From the NCBI RefSeq assembly GCF_900109095.1, contig NZ_FNYZ01000035.1:1-32031 (forward strand): a stretch of DNA of 32,031 nucleotides, in the 5' to 3' direction. A program made the position numbers and the translations under genes. Source of the DNA: Sphingobium sp. AP50. Lineage in GTDB: Bacteria; Pseudomonadota; Alphaproteobacteria; Sphingomonadales; Sphingomonadaceae. The notes under the pieces were generated by a model. That model ran no database searches and was not told the DNA's origin. It saw only the letters and a list, made by a program, of their open reading frames with translations. Below are positions 24,755 through 31,955 of this stretch, one piece after another. Within the stretch, counting starts at the first letter, position 1; every line of letters begins with the position of its first letter.

Positions 24755-25603
24755 ATGTCAAGCCCCCCTCCCCAGTTCCAGTTTCAGCGTAAGGAGATTC
24801 TCGTTGACGGGCTGGAGACCAGCTATCTTGAGGCTGGGTCCGGTGATCCCGTCCTCCTCCTTCATGGTGGAGAGTTTGGCGGCGAAGCCGAAATTTGCTG
24901 GGAGGCGACCATTCCGGCTCTCGCCCGGCATTTCCGCGTCCTGGCGCCCGATTTGCTCGGCTTTGGCCGCACCGCGAAGGTCGTGGATTTTGTCGATGGG
25001 CGGGCACGCCGGATACGACATTTCGCGCGGTTTGTGGAGGAAGTCGGTGCTGTCGGCGCGCCCTGCATCGGCAATTCCATGGGCGGGATGCTCCTTCTGT
25101 TCGACGCCGCCTCACAGGCTCCTAAATTGTCCCCGCGAAAGATCGTCACGATCGCCGGTGGCGGGGCCTTGCTCATGGACTCACCGCATACCGAAGCGCT
25201 GTTTGCCTATGACGGATCGGTTGCGGGCATGACGAAGATCGTGGAGGCGCTTTTCCATGGCGAGCGCTGGATTTCGGACCGCGCCTATATCGAGCGGCGC
25301 CGCGCAAACAGCCTGGCGCCCGGAGCATGGGAAGCCGTCGCGGCCGCACGCTTTCGCCGGCCCGAAGAATTTCAGGACGCGCGAGCGCCGTCCGGCGGCA
25401 TCGACTATAGCCGGATTTCCACGCAAACGCTGATTATCGCCGGGGCGAACGACAAGATCAAACCCGCAGGATGGTGGGAAGAACTCACGGGCAAAATGGC
25501 GAATGCCACGGCTATCTGCGTGTCTGAAGCTGGTCACTGCGCCCAGATCGAACAGCCCGAGTTCGTCAACGAGGCACTGATAGCCTTCCTGACCAATGCT
25601 TAA
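24755..25603 (+). CDS. Alpha/beta-fold hydrolase, possibly a meta-cleavage-type hydrolase
   Basis: A 282-residue hydrolase with an HGGEFGG oxyanion segment (37-43), nucleophile Ser108 in GNSMGG, Asp233 in GANDK and His261 in EAGHC. The strand order and the GNSMGG elbow recall C-C bond hydrolases such as BphD and HsaD, but an esterase or lactonase cannot be excluded. I chose ATG 24755, with AAGG about 10 nt upstream; the frame opens at 24713. Its stop overlaps the ferredoxin start by 8 nt, so the two are coupled. It is the second hydrolase of this fold after mhpC and is clearly divergent from it. Confidence 0.85.
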   Translation: MSSPPPQFQFQRKEILVDGLETSYLEAGSGDPVLLLHGGEFGGEAEICWEATIPALARHFRVLAPDLLGFGRTAKVVDFVDGRARRIRHFARFVEEVGAVGAPCIGNSMGGMLLLFDAASQAPKLSPRKIVTIAGGGALLMDSPHTEALFAYDGSVAGMTKIVEALFHGERWISDRAYIERRRANSLAPGAWEAVAAARFRRPEEFQDARAPSGGIDYSRISTQTLIIAGANDKIKPAGWWEELTGKMANATAICVSEAGHCAQIEQPEFVNEALIAFLTNA

Positions 25604-25874
25604 GAATGCAACCCTTGTCGTCACGCTCGACGGGCAAATGACGACCATCGACTGGAAAGCCGACGAATTGCTGCTCGATGCGCTTCAGGCGGCCGGCCTC
25701 AACCCACCCTATTCATGCCGTTCGGGTTCCTGTGGCGCTTGCATCTGCACCGTCGAGAGCGGCGATGTCGAGATGCGCCATAACGAAGTGCTGGACGAAA
25801 CGGACCTGGCGGCAGGGCTCGTCCTCGCCTGCCAATCGGTCGCGCGCTCGTCCCAGGTCACGGTCATCTTTTGA
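25596..25874 (+). CDS. Plant-type [2Fe-2S] ferredoxin
   Basis: A 92-residue ferredoxin with cluster ligands Cys41, Cys46 and Cys49 in CRSGSCGAC and Cys79 in LACQS. This single-domain electron carrier probably feeds the Rieske oxygenase 650 nt downstream; plant-type ferredoxins or ferredoxin-reductase fusions do this for KshA and related oxygenases. The start overlaps the hydrolase stop. No ferredoxin reductase gene was found in the window, so the reductase must come from elsewhere. An extra Cys at 51 is not expected to bind the cluster. Confidence 0.93.
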   Translation: MLKNATLVVTLDGQMTTIDWKADELLLDALQAAGLNPPYSCRSGSCGACICTVESGDVEMRHNEVLDETDLAAGLVLACQSVARSSQVTVIF

Positions 25875-25893
25875 TAGCGCAGGAGAGCATAAA

Positions 25894-26241
25894 ATGTTCA
25901 AGGTGATGGCCTTTCTATCGCGAAAGGCGGGCACGTCCCCGGAAGAGTTTCAGGCCTATTATGAGACCCGGCACGTCCAGTTAATCAACGAAGTCGCCCC
26001 CGGTATACCCGTTTACCGGCGCAATTTCCTGCAACTGAATGATCCGCAAAATCGTAATGCGGACCAGATCGATTTCGATGTGGTTACGGAAATGGAGTTC
26101 CCGGACCGGCAGTCGTTCCAGGCGTGGGCCAAGAGCTTTGCGGCGCCAGGCGCTGCCGAGCGGGTTGCTGAGGACGAAGCGCAATTTCTGGATCGGGAGC
26201 GCATCCGCGTCTGTGTCGTTGAGGTTCCGGAAAGTATCTGA
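25894..26241 (+). CDS. EthD-family protein (dimeric alpha/beta barrel)
   Basis: A 115-residue protein beginning MFKVMAFLSRKAGTSPEEFQ and continuing YYETRHVQLINEVAPG, the pattern of EthD-domain proteins. A strand with FDVVTEMEFPD and a helix ending FLDRERIRV follow. EthD proteins help an ether-degrading P450 in Rhodococcus; other members are decarboxylases, cyclases or have unknown roles. AGGAG lies 8 nt before the ATG, 19 nt after the ferredoxin stop, so it is in the same operon. Its role could be a small ring-rearranging or decarboxylating step; this is speculative. Confidence 0.82.
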   Translation: MFKVMAFLSRKAGTSPEEFQAYYETRHVQLINEVAPGIPVYRRNFLQLNDPQNRNADQIDFDVVTEMEFPDRQSFQAWAKSFAAPGAAERVAEDEAQFLDRERIRVCVVEVPESI

Positions 26242-26522
26242 CCGCCCGCTTAGAAGATTGGGGCTTTAGCGGTGCGCCATGGAAGCCGACGGGGCCTGAT
26301 GGAAACAGGGCGTGTGCAAGACTGGTCTTGATAGACTCTCTCCCGGGAGTCGGACGTGCCGGCCGAGTGACAGCATCGTAAAATGAAACTTATGCGCTGA
26401 TCGGCAAATCATTTCCCCTTCTACGAGGCACGGCAAAGTCGTTAGCCTCTACCCAAAATGAATGGGAAGCCGAGTGATCTTCGGCAGCTTCGTTCACCAT
26501 TGCTGGAGAGAGGAAACTGTCG
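26242..26522. other. Gap before the Rieske oxygenase gene
   Basis: About 280 bases with no gene-like ORF. A GTTCAC left half of the shared palindrome was seen at about 26493 but the right half is missing. A GACTC...GAGTC inverted repeat lies around 26334-26351. It may hold a separate promoter for the Rieske gene. Confidence 0.35.
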
Positions 26523-27632
26523 TTGGAAAAAGTGGCGCCAGAGCGTGTCCCGATTGCCGGCAATGCGCCTCCCCAACGTTATGCTAGAGGCTGGCATTGC
26601 CTGGGTCTTTCAGCGCCGTTCAAGGACGGCCGCCCCCACTCCCTGCTGATTTTCGGGACCAAGCTGGTGGTATTCCAGCAGGCGGACGGAAGCATGGCCG
26701 TTTTGGATGGCTATTGCCCGCATATGGGCGCAGACCTCGGCACCGGAACGATCATCGAGGGCACGGTCGCTTGCCCATTCCACGGTTGGCAATGGAACGG
26801 CAGGGGCGAGTGCGCGCACATCCCCTACTCCCCTCGGATTCCGCGCAAGGCGAAGACCAGGTCATGGCCAGTGATGGAGCAGAACGAGCAGTTGTTCGTC
26901 TATCATGACCCGGAGGAGAGGCAGCCACCTCCCGAAGTCGCGATCCCCAGGATCGACGCCGTCATGAACGACGAGTGCACCCCATGGGAATGGCAGACCA
27001 TGCACATCCCGGCCAATTGCCGCGAGCTCGTGGACAATGTCGCCGATGCGATGCATTTCAAGCTCGTCCATGGCCTGGAGGCGACGCGCTTCGTCAACAT
27101 CTTCGAGCGGCACATGGCCACCCAGAAGGGCACCTTCCAAGCCTTGAGCGCAGATGATGGGCGGGGGAACGGCGACGGTACGGCAGCATTTTCTTTCGAA
27201 AGCTCGGCCACCTATTATGGTCCGGCATATATGATCGTCAGTCAGACGGTCGATCATCTCGGCAAGCCTGTGCAGCTATATCTGATTAACGCTCACTACC
27301 CGGTTACGCCGAACAGCTTTGCGCTGCACGTCGGCATCACAACAAGGCGCATCGAAGGCGTCTCGGACGACGAAGGCATCGCCCTTGGTAGAGCGGTGGC
27401 GAAGGCGGCTGTCGAAACATTTCTGCAGGACGTCAGCATCTGGGAGACCAAGGCCAGGATCGACGCTCCGGTGCTTACCGAATTTTGTGGCCCACTGTAT
27501 CAACTGCGCCGCTGGTATGAGCAATTCTATGTTGATGTTGCGGATGTCGCGCCCGCAATGACCGAGCGATTTGAACATGAGGTCGATCTACGAACGCCCA
27601 ATCAAATGCTCAAAGCGACGGCTCAGTCCTGA
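26523..27632 (+). CDS. KshA-like Rieske [2Fe-2S] oxygenase
   Basis: A 369-residue Rieske non-haem iron oxygenase. The Rieske ligands are Cys65-His67 (YCPHMG) and Cys84-His87 (CPFHGW). The mononuclear iron site has His178 and His183 in DNVADAMHFKLVH, with Asp303 in LQDVSIWETK. GWHCLGLS near the start and YQLRRWYEQFYVDVADV near the end match 3-ketosteroid 9-alpha-hydroxylase oxygenase (KshA) closely. KshA hydroxylates an alicyclic ring and triggers ring opening with KstD. The same reaction on a different scaffold is likely here but unproven. The start is TTG 26523, with AGGA 8 nt upstream. No reductase gene is adjacent. Confidence 0.88.
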   Translation: MEKVAPERVPIAGNAPPQRYARGWHCLGLSAPFKDGRPHSLLIFGTKLVVFQQADGSMAVLDGYCPHMGADLGTGTIIEGTVACPFHGWQWNGRGECAHIPYSPRIPRKAKTRSWPVMEQNEQLFVYHDPEERQPPPEVAIPRIDAVMNDECTPWEWQTMHIPANCRELVDNVADAMHFKLVHGLEATRFVNIFERHMATQKGTFQALSADDGRGNGDGTAAFSFESSATYYGPAYMIVSQTVDHLGKPVQLYLINAHYPVTPNSFALHVGITTRRIEGVSDDEGIALGRAVAKAAVETFLQDVSIWETKARIDAPVLTEFCGPLYQLRRWYEQFYVDVADVAPAMTERFEHEVDLRTPNQMLKATAQS

Positions 27633-28253
27633 GATCGGTTCCTTGTAACGACCGATCGCTAGTTGGGGGCCTCCGATAAAATTGCCAAATGTACGGGACA
27701 TGGGCATTTGAGACATAATCGCCCAGCCCTATGCACTGCATAAATCAGTGAGCGGCTAAGAAGCCGCATGCTCGATGTCTGGACATGAGCAATCCCCTCT
27801 CCCATCATGTTCGCAGAGAGAACAGATTCGGCACAGCATTTGCAATTTTTCTGCTCTGTCCCTAGGTAACTGAGGGCAGGACACCTTTGGACCTGTGGTT
27901 CAAAATGTGCCTCCGACCAATAATGTTGGCGGGATCGTGGCAGCAAGCACCAGCTTGGATGCCTTTGGCCCTGCCGAGGGGACCGGTATGCCGAAGGACC
28001 ATGTTCCACTTGATCTTGGAGTGTCCGGAAATATCCGCCCACTCGGATTCGATCTAGGGCTTGGCCCCTTCGACGGTTGGACAAACCCGATAGCCAACCG
28101 ATGTCATCCACGAAGCCGCCGTGCCAAAATGATGGCAGGCAAAGCCGATCTGGCATAACGCAGGATCCCGAGACTGCATTGAGGGCCGGCAAGCGCTGGC
28201 TCTATACAATCTGATAAGCGCAAAAGCGCAGCAAACAAATAGGAGTGGCCCTG
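27633..28253. other. Long gap between the Rieske and AraC genes
   Basis: About 620 bases. ORFs on either strand (27895-28158 plus; 27659-28192 minus) have no recognisable family and no good ribosome sites, so I do not call them. The gap holds a GCGGCT-AAGA-AGCCGC hairpin at 27752-27767, possibly a weak terminator for the Rieske gene, and copy 5 of the shared palindrome at 27809-27823. Confidence 0.45.
27809..27823. promoter_or_regulatory. Candidate operator, copy 5 of the shared palindrome
   Basis: GTTCGCAGAGAGAAC, which fits GTTCnCnnnGnGAAC. It lies about 175 nt after the Rieske stop and 430 nt before the AraC start. This is far from either gene, so either an undetected transcript starts here or the AraC mRNA has a long leader. 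Confidence 0.5.
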
Positions 28254-29108
28254 ATGGTAGCAAGGACGACCAACGTTACCGGTGAAATGAACCTGCCTGG
28301 TATCAATGTTCAGGTTCTCGACTATCGATGGGACATCGACGAGAGAATTTCAGAGTGCACGGACGACTTCATACTACGGTATCGTCCGCATCCAGGCCGG
28401 GTAAGCGTCGCAGCGCGTATGAAAAGCGGTAAGGTGCAGGACTATGGTCCCCTGATGTTTTTCCCTGCGCATACACAAACAGAAACCACCCCGGCAAAAA
28501 TAAGTGAGCGCACGCGCAATGTCATTTGTCGCTTCGCGGACGACTGGTTCCAGCGGATATGGCCTGATCGGCACGACTGGACCGCCAACGATCTGGAACG
28601 TTGCTATAATATGCACAATTTCCGAATTGAGCATGCAATGCAACGACTATCATCAGAGGTAATTTCGCCCGGCTTCGGCGGCGACCTCATGGTTGAGTCA
28701 CTTGCCAACCTCGTCGCGGTGGAAATAGCGCGCCATTTCCGCGAACGCAGCAGCCCGAAGCGAATTCGCACCTTTGAAGGACAATTCTCGGGCAGAGAAC
28801 TTACAAGTATTTATGATTATATAGACAGCACGACAAACCGTTGCCCGACCACCGAAGAAATTTCTCGACAGTGCGGTATTAGTTCAGCACATCTGCGCAG
28901 ATCATTCAAAAAGACAACCGGTTTGACGCTGCATGAATATGTCGCGCGCGCCCGGTTGAGCAAAGCGCAGACCATTCTCGCGGAAACTGACCTTCCCTTG
29001 AAGGAAGTCGCTTACCGTCTGGGCTTTACGAGCTCGAGCACCTTTTCTTCAACATTCCGCAAGGACTCGGGCGAAACGCCGAGCGGTTACCGTCAAAGAA
29101 TGCGGTGA
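28254..29108 (+). CDS. AraC/XylS-family transcriptional regulator
   Basis: A 284-residue regulator. Two AraC helix-turn-helix units sit in the last 100 residues: CPTTEEISRQCGISSAHLRR, and LPLKEVAYRLGFTSSSTFSS followed by FRKDSGETPSGYR. The N-terminal 180 residues are an unassigned effector domain. I chose ATG 28254, with AGGAG 8 nt upstream; the GTG at 28245 abuts that ribosome site too closely. It is the last gene of the island on the plus strand and probably activates part of it, such as the Rieske gene, in response to a pathway compound. Confidence 0.9.
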   Translation: MVARTTNVTGEMNLPGINVQVLDYRWDIDERISECTDDFILRYRPHPGRVSVAARMKSGKVQDYGPLMFFPAHTQTETTPAKISERTRNVICRFADDWFQRIWPDRHDWTANDLERCYNMHNFRIEHAMQRLSSEVISPGFGGDLMVESLANLVAVEIARHFRERSSPKRIRTFEGQFSGRELTSIYDYIDSTTNRCPTTEEISRQCGISSAHLRRSFKKTTGLTLHEYVARARLSKAQTILAETDLPLKEVAYRLGFTSSSTFSSTFRKDSGETPSGYRQRMR

Positions 29109-29169
29109 CGCGCCTCCCGGATTTTCCTCCAAGCTTGATTAGAGCCTGGCCTGATGGAAGGACGGACGA

Positions 29170-29241
29170 ATGAAGCGAGCAAGGTTCACAGAAAAGCAGA
29201 TCATCGGCGTGCTGAAGGAACAGGAGGCTGCCCGGCTCTAA
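29170..29241 (+). pseudogene. IS3-family OrfA fragment
   Basis: Twenty-three codons, starting MKRARFTEKQIIGVLKEQEA and then hitting TAA, match the start of IS3-family OrfA proteins. The rest of the element is missing. This is too short to be active and marks IS turnover to the right of the catabolic genes. Confidence 0.7.
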
Positions 29242-29430
29242 TCCGCGCTGGTGGAAACCTGGGGGTCACGTCACCGGATGGACGATGGCCCAGTTTCGAT
29301 GATCACGAAATGGGCTCACACGGCCATTCTGTCAGCGGACCCCCGATCAAAAATGATGGGACGGGGAATGGCAGAATTCGGCATAATTAGACATTCCCGT
29401 CATCGTATCCGAATGACGTATGTTGGTCGA
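29242..29430. other. IS debris without a gene
   Basis: No coherent protein is seen. Phrases such as TCAGCGGACCCCCGATCA look like the end of another insertion sequence, but the element could not be named. Confidence 0.35.
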
Positions 29431-29702
29431 GGCTGTGTAAAAACGCGCCGAGGCGAAGATGGCAGATTTTGGTGGGATGGGTAGCTGGGTACGGTGTTGC
29501 TGAAGACGCGGGCCGCGATCAGGTACGGATCGCCGCTATAAGTGGCTGGATGCCCATGATCTGGATCATTCGCTTCATATTGTAGGCCAGCACGCACAAA
29601 CTCATCTCGGTTCTGACGTTTTTGAGCGTCTTGGTCAGAAAGTGGGTGCTGCCCATCCAGGATTTGAGCGTATCAAAGACATGCTCGACGGTCCGGCGAC
29701 GT
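29431..29702 (-). mobile_element. Transposase C-terminal remnant, IS5/IS1182 type
   Basis: On the minus strand, from about 29702 to a TGA at 29519-29521, the translation contains RRRTVEHVFDTLKSWMGSTH, then FLTKTLKNVRTEMSL and AYNMKRMIQIMGI, a C-terminus common in IS5/IS1182 transposases. GGCTGTGTAAAAACG at 29431 looks like its terminal inverted repeat. Only about 60 codons remain. It cuts off the ATPase gene to its right. Confidence 0.7.
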
Positions 29703-29907
29703 GAACCGCGCCGAGATTACCGGCGCCTGCCAGTCGAGAGATGTTGCCTGTAAGTGCAAACTCGATCGCGTCGACAATGCCGCTCTTGCCGGTACCATTC
29801 GGGCCGCAAGCAGCAAAGTTCTTGCCCTTGAGATCAAATGTGAGTTCGCGAATTCCGCGAAATTCCTTGATCGTAATCTGGTCAATCTTAGAGCGTTTTT
29901 CGATCAT
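29703..29907 (-). pseudogene. N-terminal fragment of an SMC/RecF-like AAA ATPase
   Basis: About 65 codons of an ATPase N-terminus: IDQITIKEFRGIRELTFDL followed by a Walker A motif GPNGTGKSGIVDAIEFALTG. This is the pattern of SMC/RecF/OLD-like ATPases, often found in DNA repair or phage defence. The 3' end is lost to the transposase remnant at about 29702. The 5' end was broken by the IS630 element: joining the two TA flanks restores MIKIDQITIKE. The present ATG (29907) lies inside the IS end and is in frame by chance, replacing three residues (MIEKRS before KIDQ). Confidence 0.7.
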
Positions 29908-30940
29908 TCCAGATCATACCCGCACGAACTGAAGTAGTTGGCACATTCCATTGGCTGGAAGATATCGACGAGTTTGCCGATCAGGCCCCACAGGCCGCTG
30001 ACGGTTCTTTCTTCCGCCTTTCGCAGCAAGGCTTTGAGTTTTGAAAAGGCTTTTTCGATCGGATTGAAGTCCGGGCTGTATGGCGGCAAGAACCGCAGCG
30101 TCGCGCCAGCCGCTTCAATCAGTTCACGCACTGAGGCGCGCTTGTGGCTCGACAGGTTATCCATGATCACGACATCACAGGGCTGCAAAACGGGTACGAG
30201 CACGTGGGTGACATAGGCTTCGAACCAGTCGCCGTTGATCGGGCCATCGAGCACCATTGGCGCGACCATGCCGGTCATGCGCAATCCGGCCACCAGCGTG
30301 GTCGTTTTGCGGTGACCATGCGGAAAGCCCATGCGCAAGCGCTCGCCTTTCCGGCAGCGACCATGGCTGCGGGTCATGTTGGTGGCGGTCCAGGTTTCAT
30401 CAATGAACACGAGGCGTTCGGGCTCCAGATCGATCTGACTATCGAACCAGTCGTGCCGTTGATTCAGGACGTCGGGCCGGTTCTGCTCGATTGCATGAGC
30501 AGTCTTTTTTGCGCGTCATGCCGCGGCGCACGAAGAAGCGGTGAAGTCCGGCCACAGACACGCTCAGGCCAATCTCGGCCAAACCTACGCGTAGCTCCTC
30601 CAGCGTGATGTCCTTGCGGCCCTCCCAAAGGGCGAGGATGTCCTGCCCCCGCGTCTCGATCATGCGTGACCGCATGTCACCGCCATGAGGCTTGGGGCTA
30701 TAATCGCCCGTCTCGCGCCATTGTGCCTGCCATCGGATCGCCGTCGATGGCGCAACCCCAAACCGCGCCGCCGCCGCACGGCAGCTCAAACCCCCGTCAA
30801 TCGCCGCCAGAAGCCGCGAGCGCAAATCCATAGACAAAGGCTGACCCATCCATGCTGGCCTCCTCCACCAACAGGGATTCTGAATCATAAAATCACGCTC
30901 TTGGAAACCCTTGCCGATTCATAACGGTCGAAATCCGCTC
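29891..30940 (-). mobile_element. Complete IS630-family insertion sequence, 1050 bp
   Basis: Bounded by imperfect inverted repeats. The left end starts GAGCGTTTTTCGATC and the right end (reverse complement) starts GAGCGGATTTCGACC; 17 of the first 25 positions match. It is flanked by TA on both sides (29889-29890 and 30941-30942), the normal IS630 target duplication. It contains one transposase in two frames. It sits inside codon 2 of the ATPase gene. Confidence 0.85.
29904..30849 (-). CDS. IS630-family transposase in two frames
   Basis: The first frame (30849 to 30439) carries the helix-turn-helix part: MGQPLSMDLRSRLLAAIDGG, then CRAAAARFGVAPSTAIRW. The second (to 29904) carries the DDE domain: VFIDETW, MDNLSSHK and PPYSPDFNPIE. 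The frames join at a run of six A (CGC AAAAAA GAC near 30510-30520 on this strand). Moving one base forward there gives KKTAHAIEQNRPDVLNQRH, the normal continuation. This may be programmed slippage, common in IS630, or a mutation. AGGAGG lies about 10 nt before ATG 30849. Confidence 0.82.
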
Positions 30941-30943
30941 TAA

Positions 30944-31153
30944 TCATGACGCTTCCGGGAACATCGTAGCGCGAATCGCAGGCTCAGCAAAAATGCCGTC
31001 ATCCAAGACAGTCTTTCCCAGCCCCGCAGCGATATCAGCTAGCCCGTCCTCATTCGCAAGAACGTCGAAGAATTCGCCAAGTATCCCGGCAGCCACAGAC
31101 TTCACCTGCTTCGCAGGCTCGTCAGCCTGATCGTCTCCTATTGCGGTATCCAA
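30944..31153 (-). CDS. Small orphan protein once coupled to the ATPase gene
   Basis: About 69 residues, acidic: MDTAIGDDQADEPAKQ, then VAAGILGEFFDVLANEDGLADIAAG and the ending AEPAIRATMFPEAS. I do not recognise the family. I chose TTG 31153 because AAGGGG is about 8 nt upstream; the frame opens with GTG 31195. Its stop overlaps the original ATPase start as TCATGA, so before the IS insertion the two genes were translationally coupled. A partner for an SMC-like ATPase, perhaps in a defence module, is only a guess. Confidence 0.5.
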   Translation of the reverse strand: MDTAIGDDQADEPAKQVKSVAAGILGEFFDVLANEDGLADIAAGLGKTVLDDGIFAEPAIRATMFPEAS

Positions 31154-31235
31154 AGTAAGAATCCCCTTTCGGGGAGAATAGCTTAGTAACACCACCCTTC
31201 AAGAGAATATCGATGCGCCATAGCCGCTCATATCA

Positions 31236-31270
31236 ATGGACATGACCGACTAACTACCGATCATGTCCAT
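31236..31270. repeat. Inverted repeat after the carbonic anhydrase gene
   Basis: Arms ATGGACATGACCG and CGATCATGTCCAT form a 13-bp stem with one mismatch around a 9-base loop. It begins 13 nt after the carbonic anhydrase stop on the minus strand. No U run follows, so it may be an attenuated terminator or mRNA stabiliser. Confidence 0.5.
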
Positions 31271-31283
31271 AGCGACACGCTGC

Positions 31284-31937
31284 TTAGAGCCAGCGCACCC
31301 GGCCAGTCGCCAACTCATACACGGCACCAACGACCTTCAATTCGCCGCGCCCTTGTGGCTCGATCAGCATCAGCTCCGAGAATTTCTGAAGACGTTCAAC
31401 CATCCGGCGAACGTTCTTCTCAACCGCTGTATCGACCAGCTTATCTTCATCGACGCTGCGCTGAGCAGCTGGGACGATCGGCTCGATCATGCGAGCGATG
31501 CTGCCCGGAAAGCGCGTATCCTTCGTCACGACGTCAGCGGCTGCAGCGACGGCGCCACATTTGTCGTGACCCAGCACCACGATGAGCGGCACCTTAAGCA
31601 CGGCCACAGAATACTCAATCGACCCCATTCCTGCGGTGTCAACGTTGTTGCCGGCCGCCTGAACAATGAACAGCTCACCCAAGCCGACGCCGAAAAGTTG
31701 TTCCGGCCCTACACGCGAGTCCGAGCAGCCCACAAGCGTCGCGAACGGCTGCTGCCCTTCGGCAAGCGTCAGGCGCCGCTCGCGTGACAAATCAGACGGC
31801 AGTGGCTCGTCGGCCACGAATGCTTCATTGCCGTCGACCAGCCGCTTCAGAGCCTCGTCCGGCGTCGGTTGCGTGGAGATTACGCTCGCTGTTGCCACAT
31901 CATACTTCTTCAGATGAATTTGGGATGCGAGGCACAT
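31284..31937 (-). CDS. Beta-class carbonic anhydrase, probably with altered N-terminus
   Basis: A 217-residue beta-carbonic anhydrase. Zinc ligands Cys71, His124 and Cys127 lie in CSDSR and HDKCG, with the Asp73/Arg75 dyad. It interconverts CO2 and bicarbonate. The first about 20 residues (MCLASQIHLKKYDVATAS) are unlike a normal leader; many relatives in this group carry a secretion signal there. A transposase end lies 19 nt upstream, so an insertion may have replaced the leader and promoter. It is a housekeeping-type enzyme, not clearly part of the catabolic set. Confidence 0.88.
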   Translation of the reverse strand: MCLASQIHLKKYDVATASVISTQPTPDEALKRLVDGNEAFVADEPLPSDLSRERRLTLAEGQQPFATLVGCSDSRVGPEQLFGVGLGELFIVQAAGNNVDTAGMGSIEYSVAVLKVPLIVVLGHDKCGAVAAAADVVTKDTRFPGSIARMIEPIVPAAQRSVDEDKLVDTAVEKNVRRMVERLQKFSELMLIEPQGRGELKVVGAVYELATGRVRWL

Positions 31938-31955
31938 AAGAGCCTGTCTTGAATC

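Noticed and set aside
27659..28192. A 177-residue minus-strand frame and an 87-residue plus-strand frame in the Rieske-AraC gap
   Set aside because: Neither has a convincing ribosome site or any recognisable motif, and they overlap each other.
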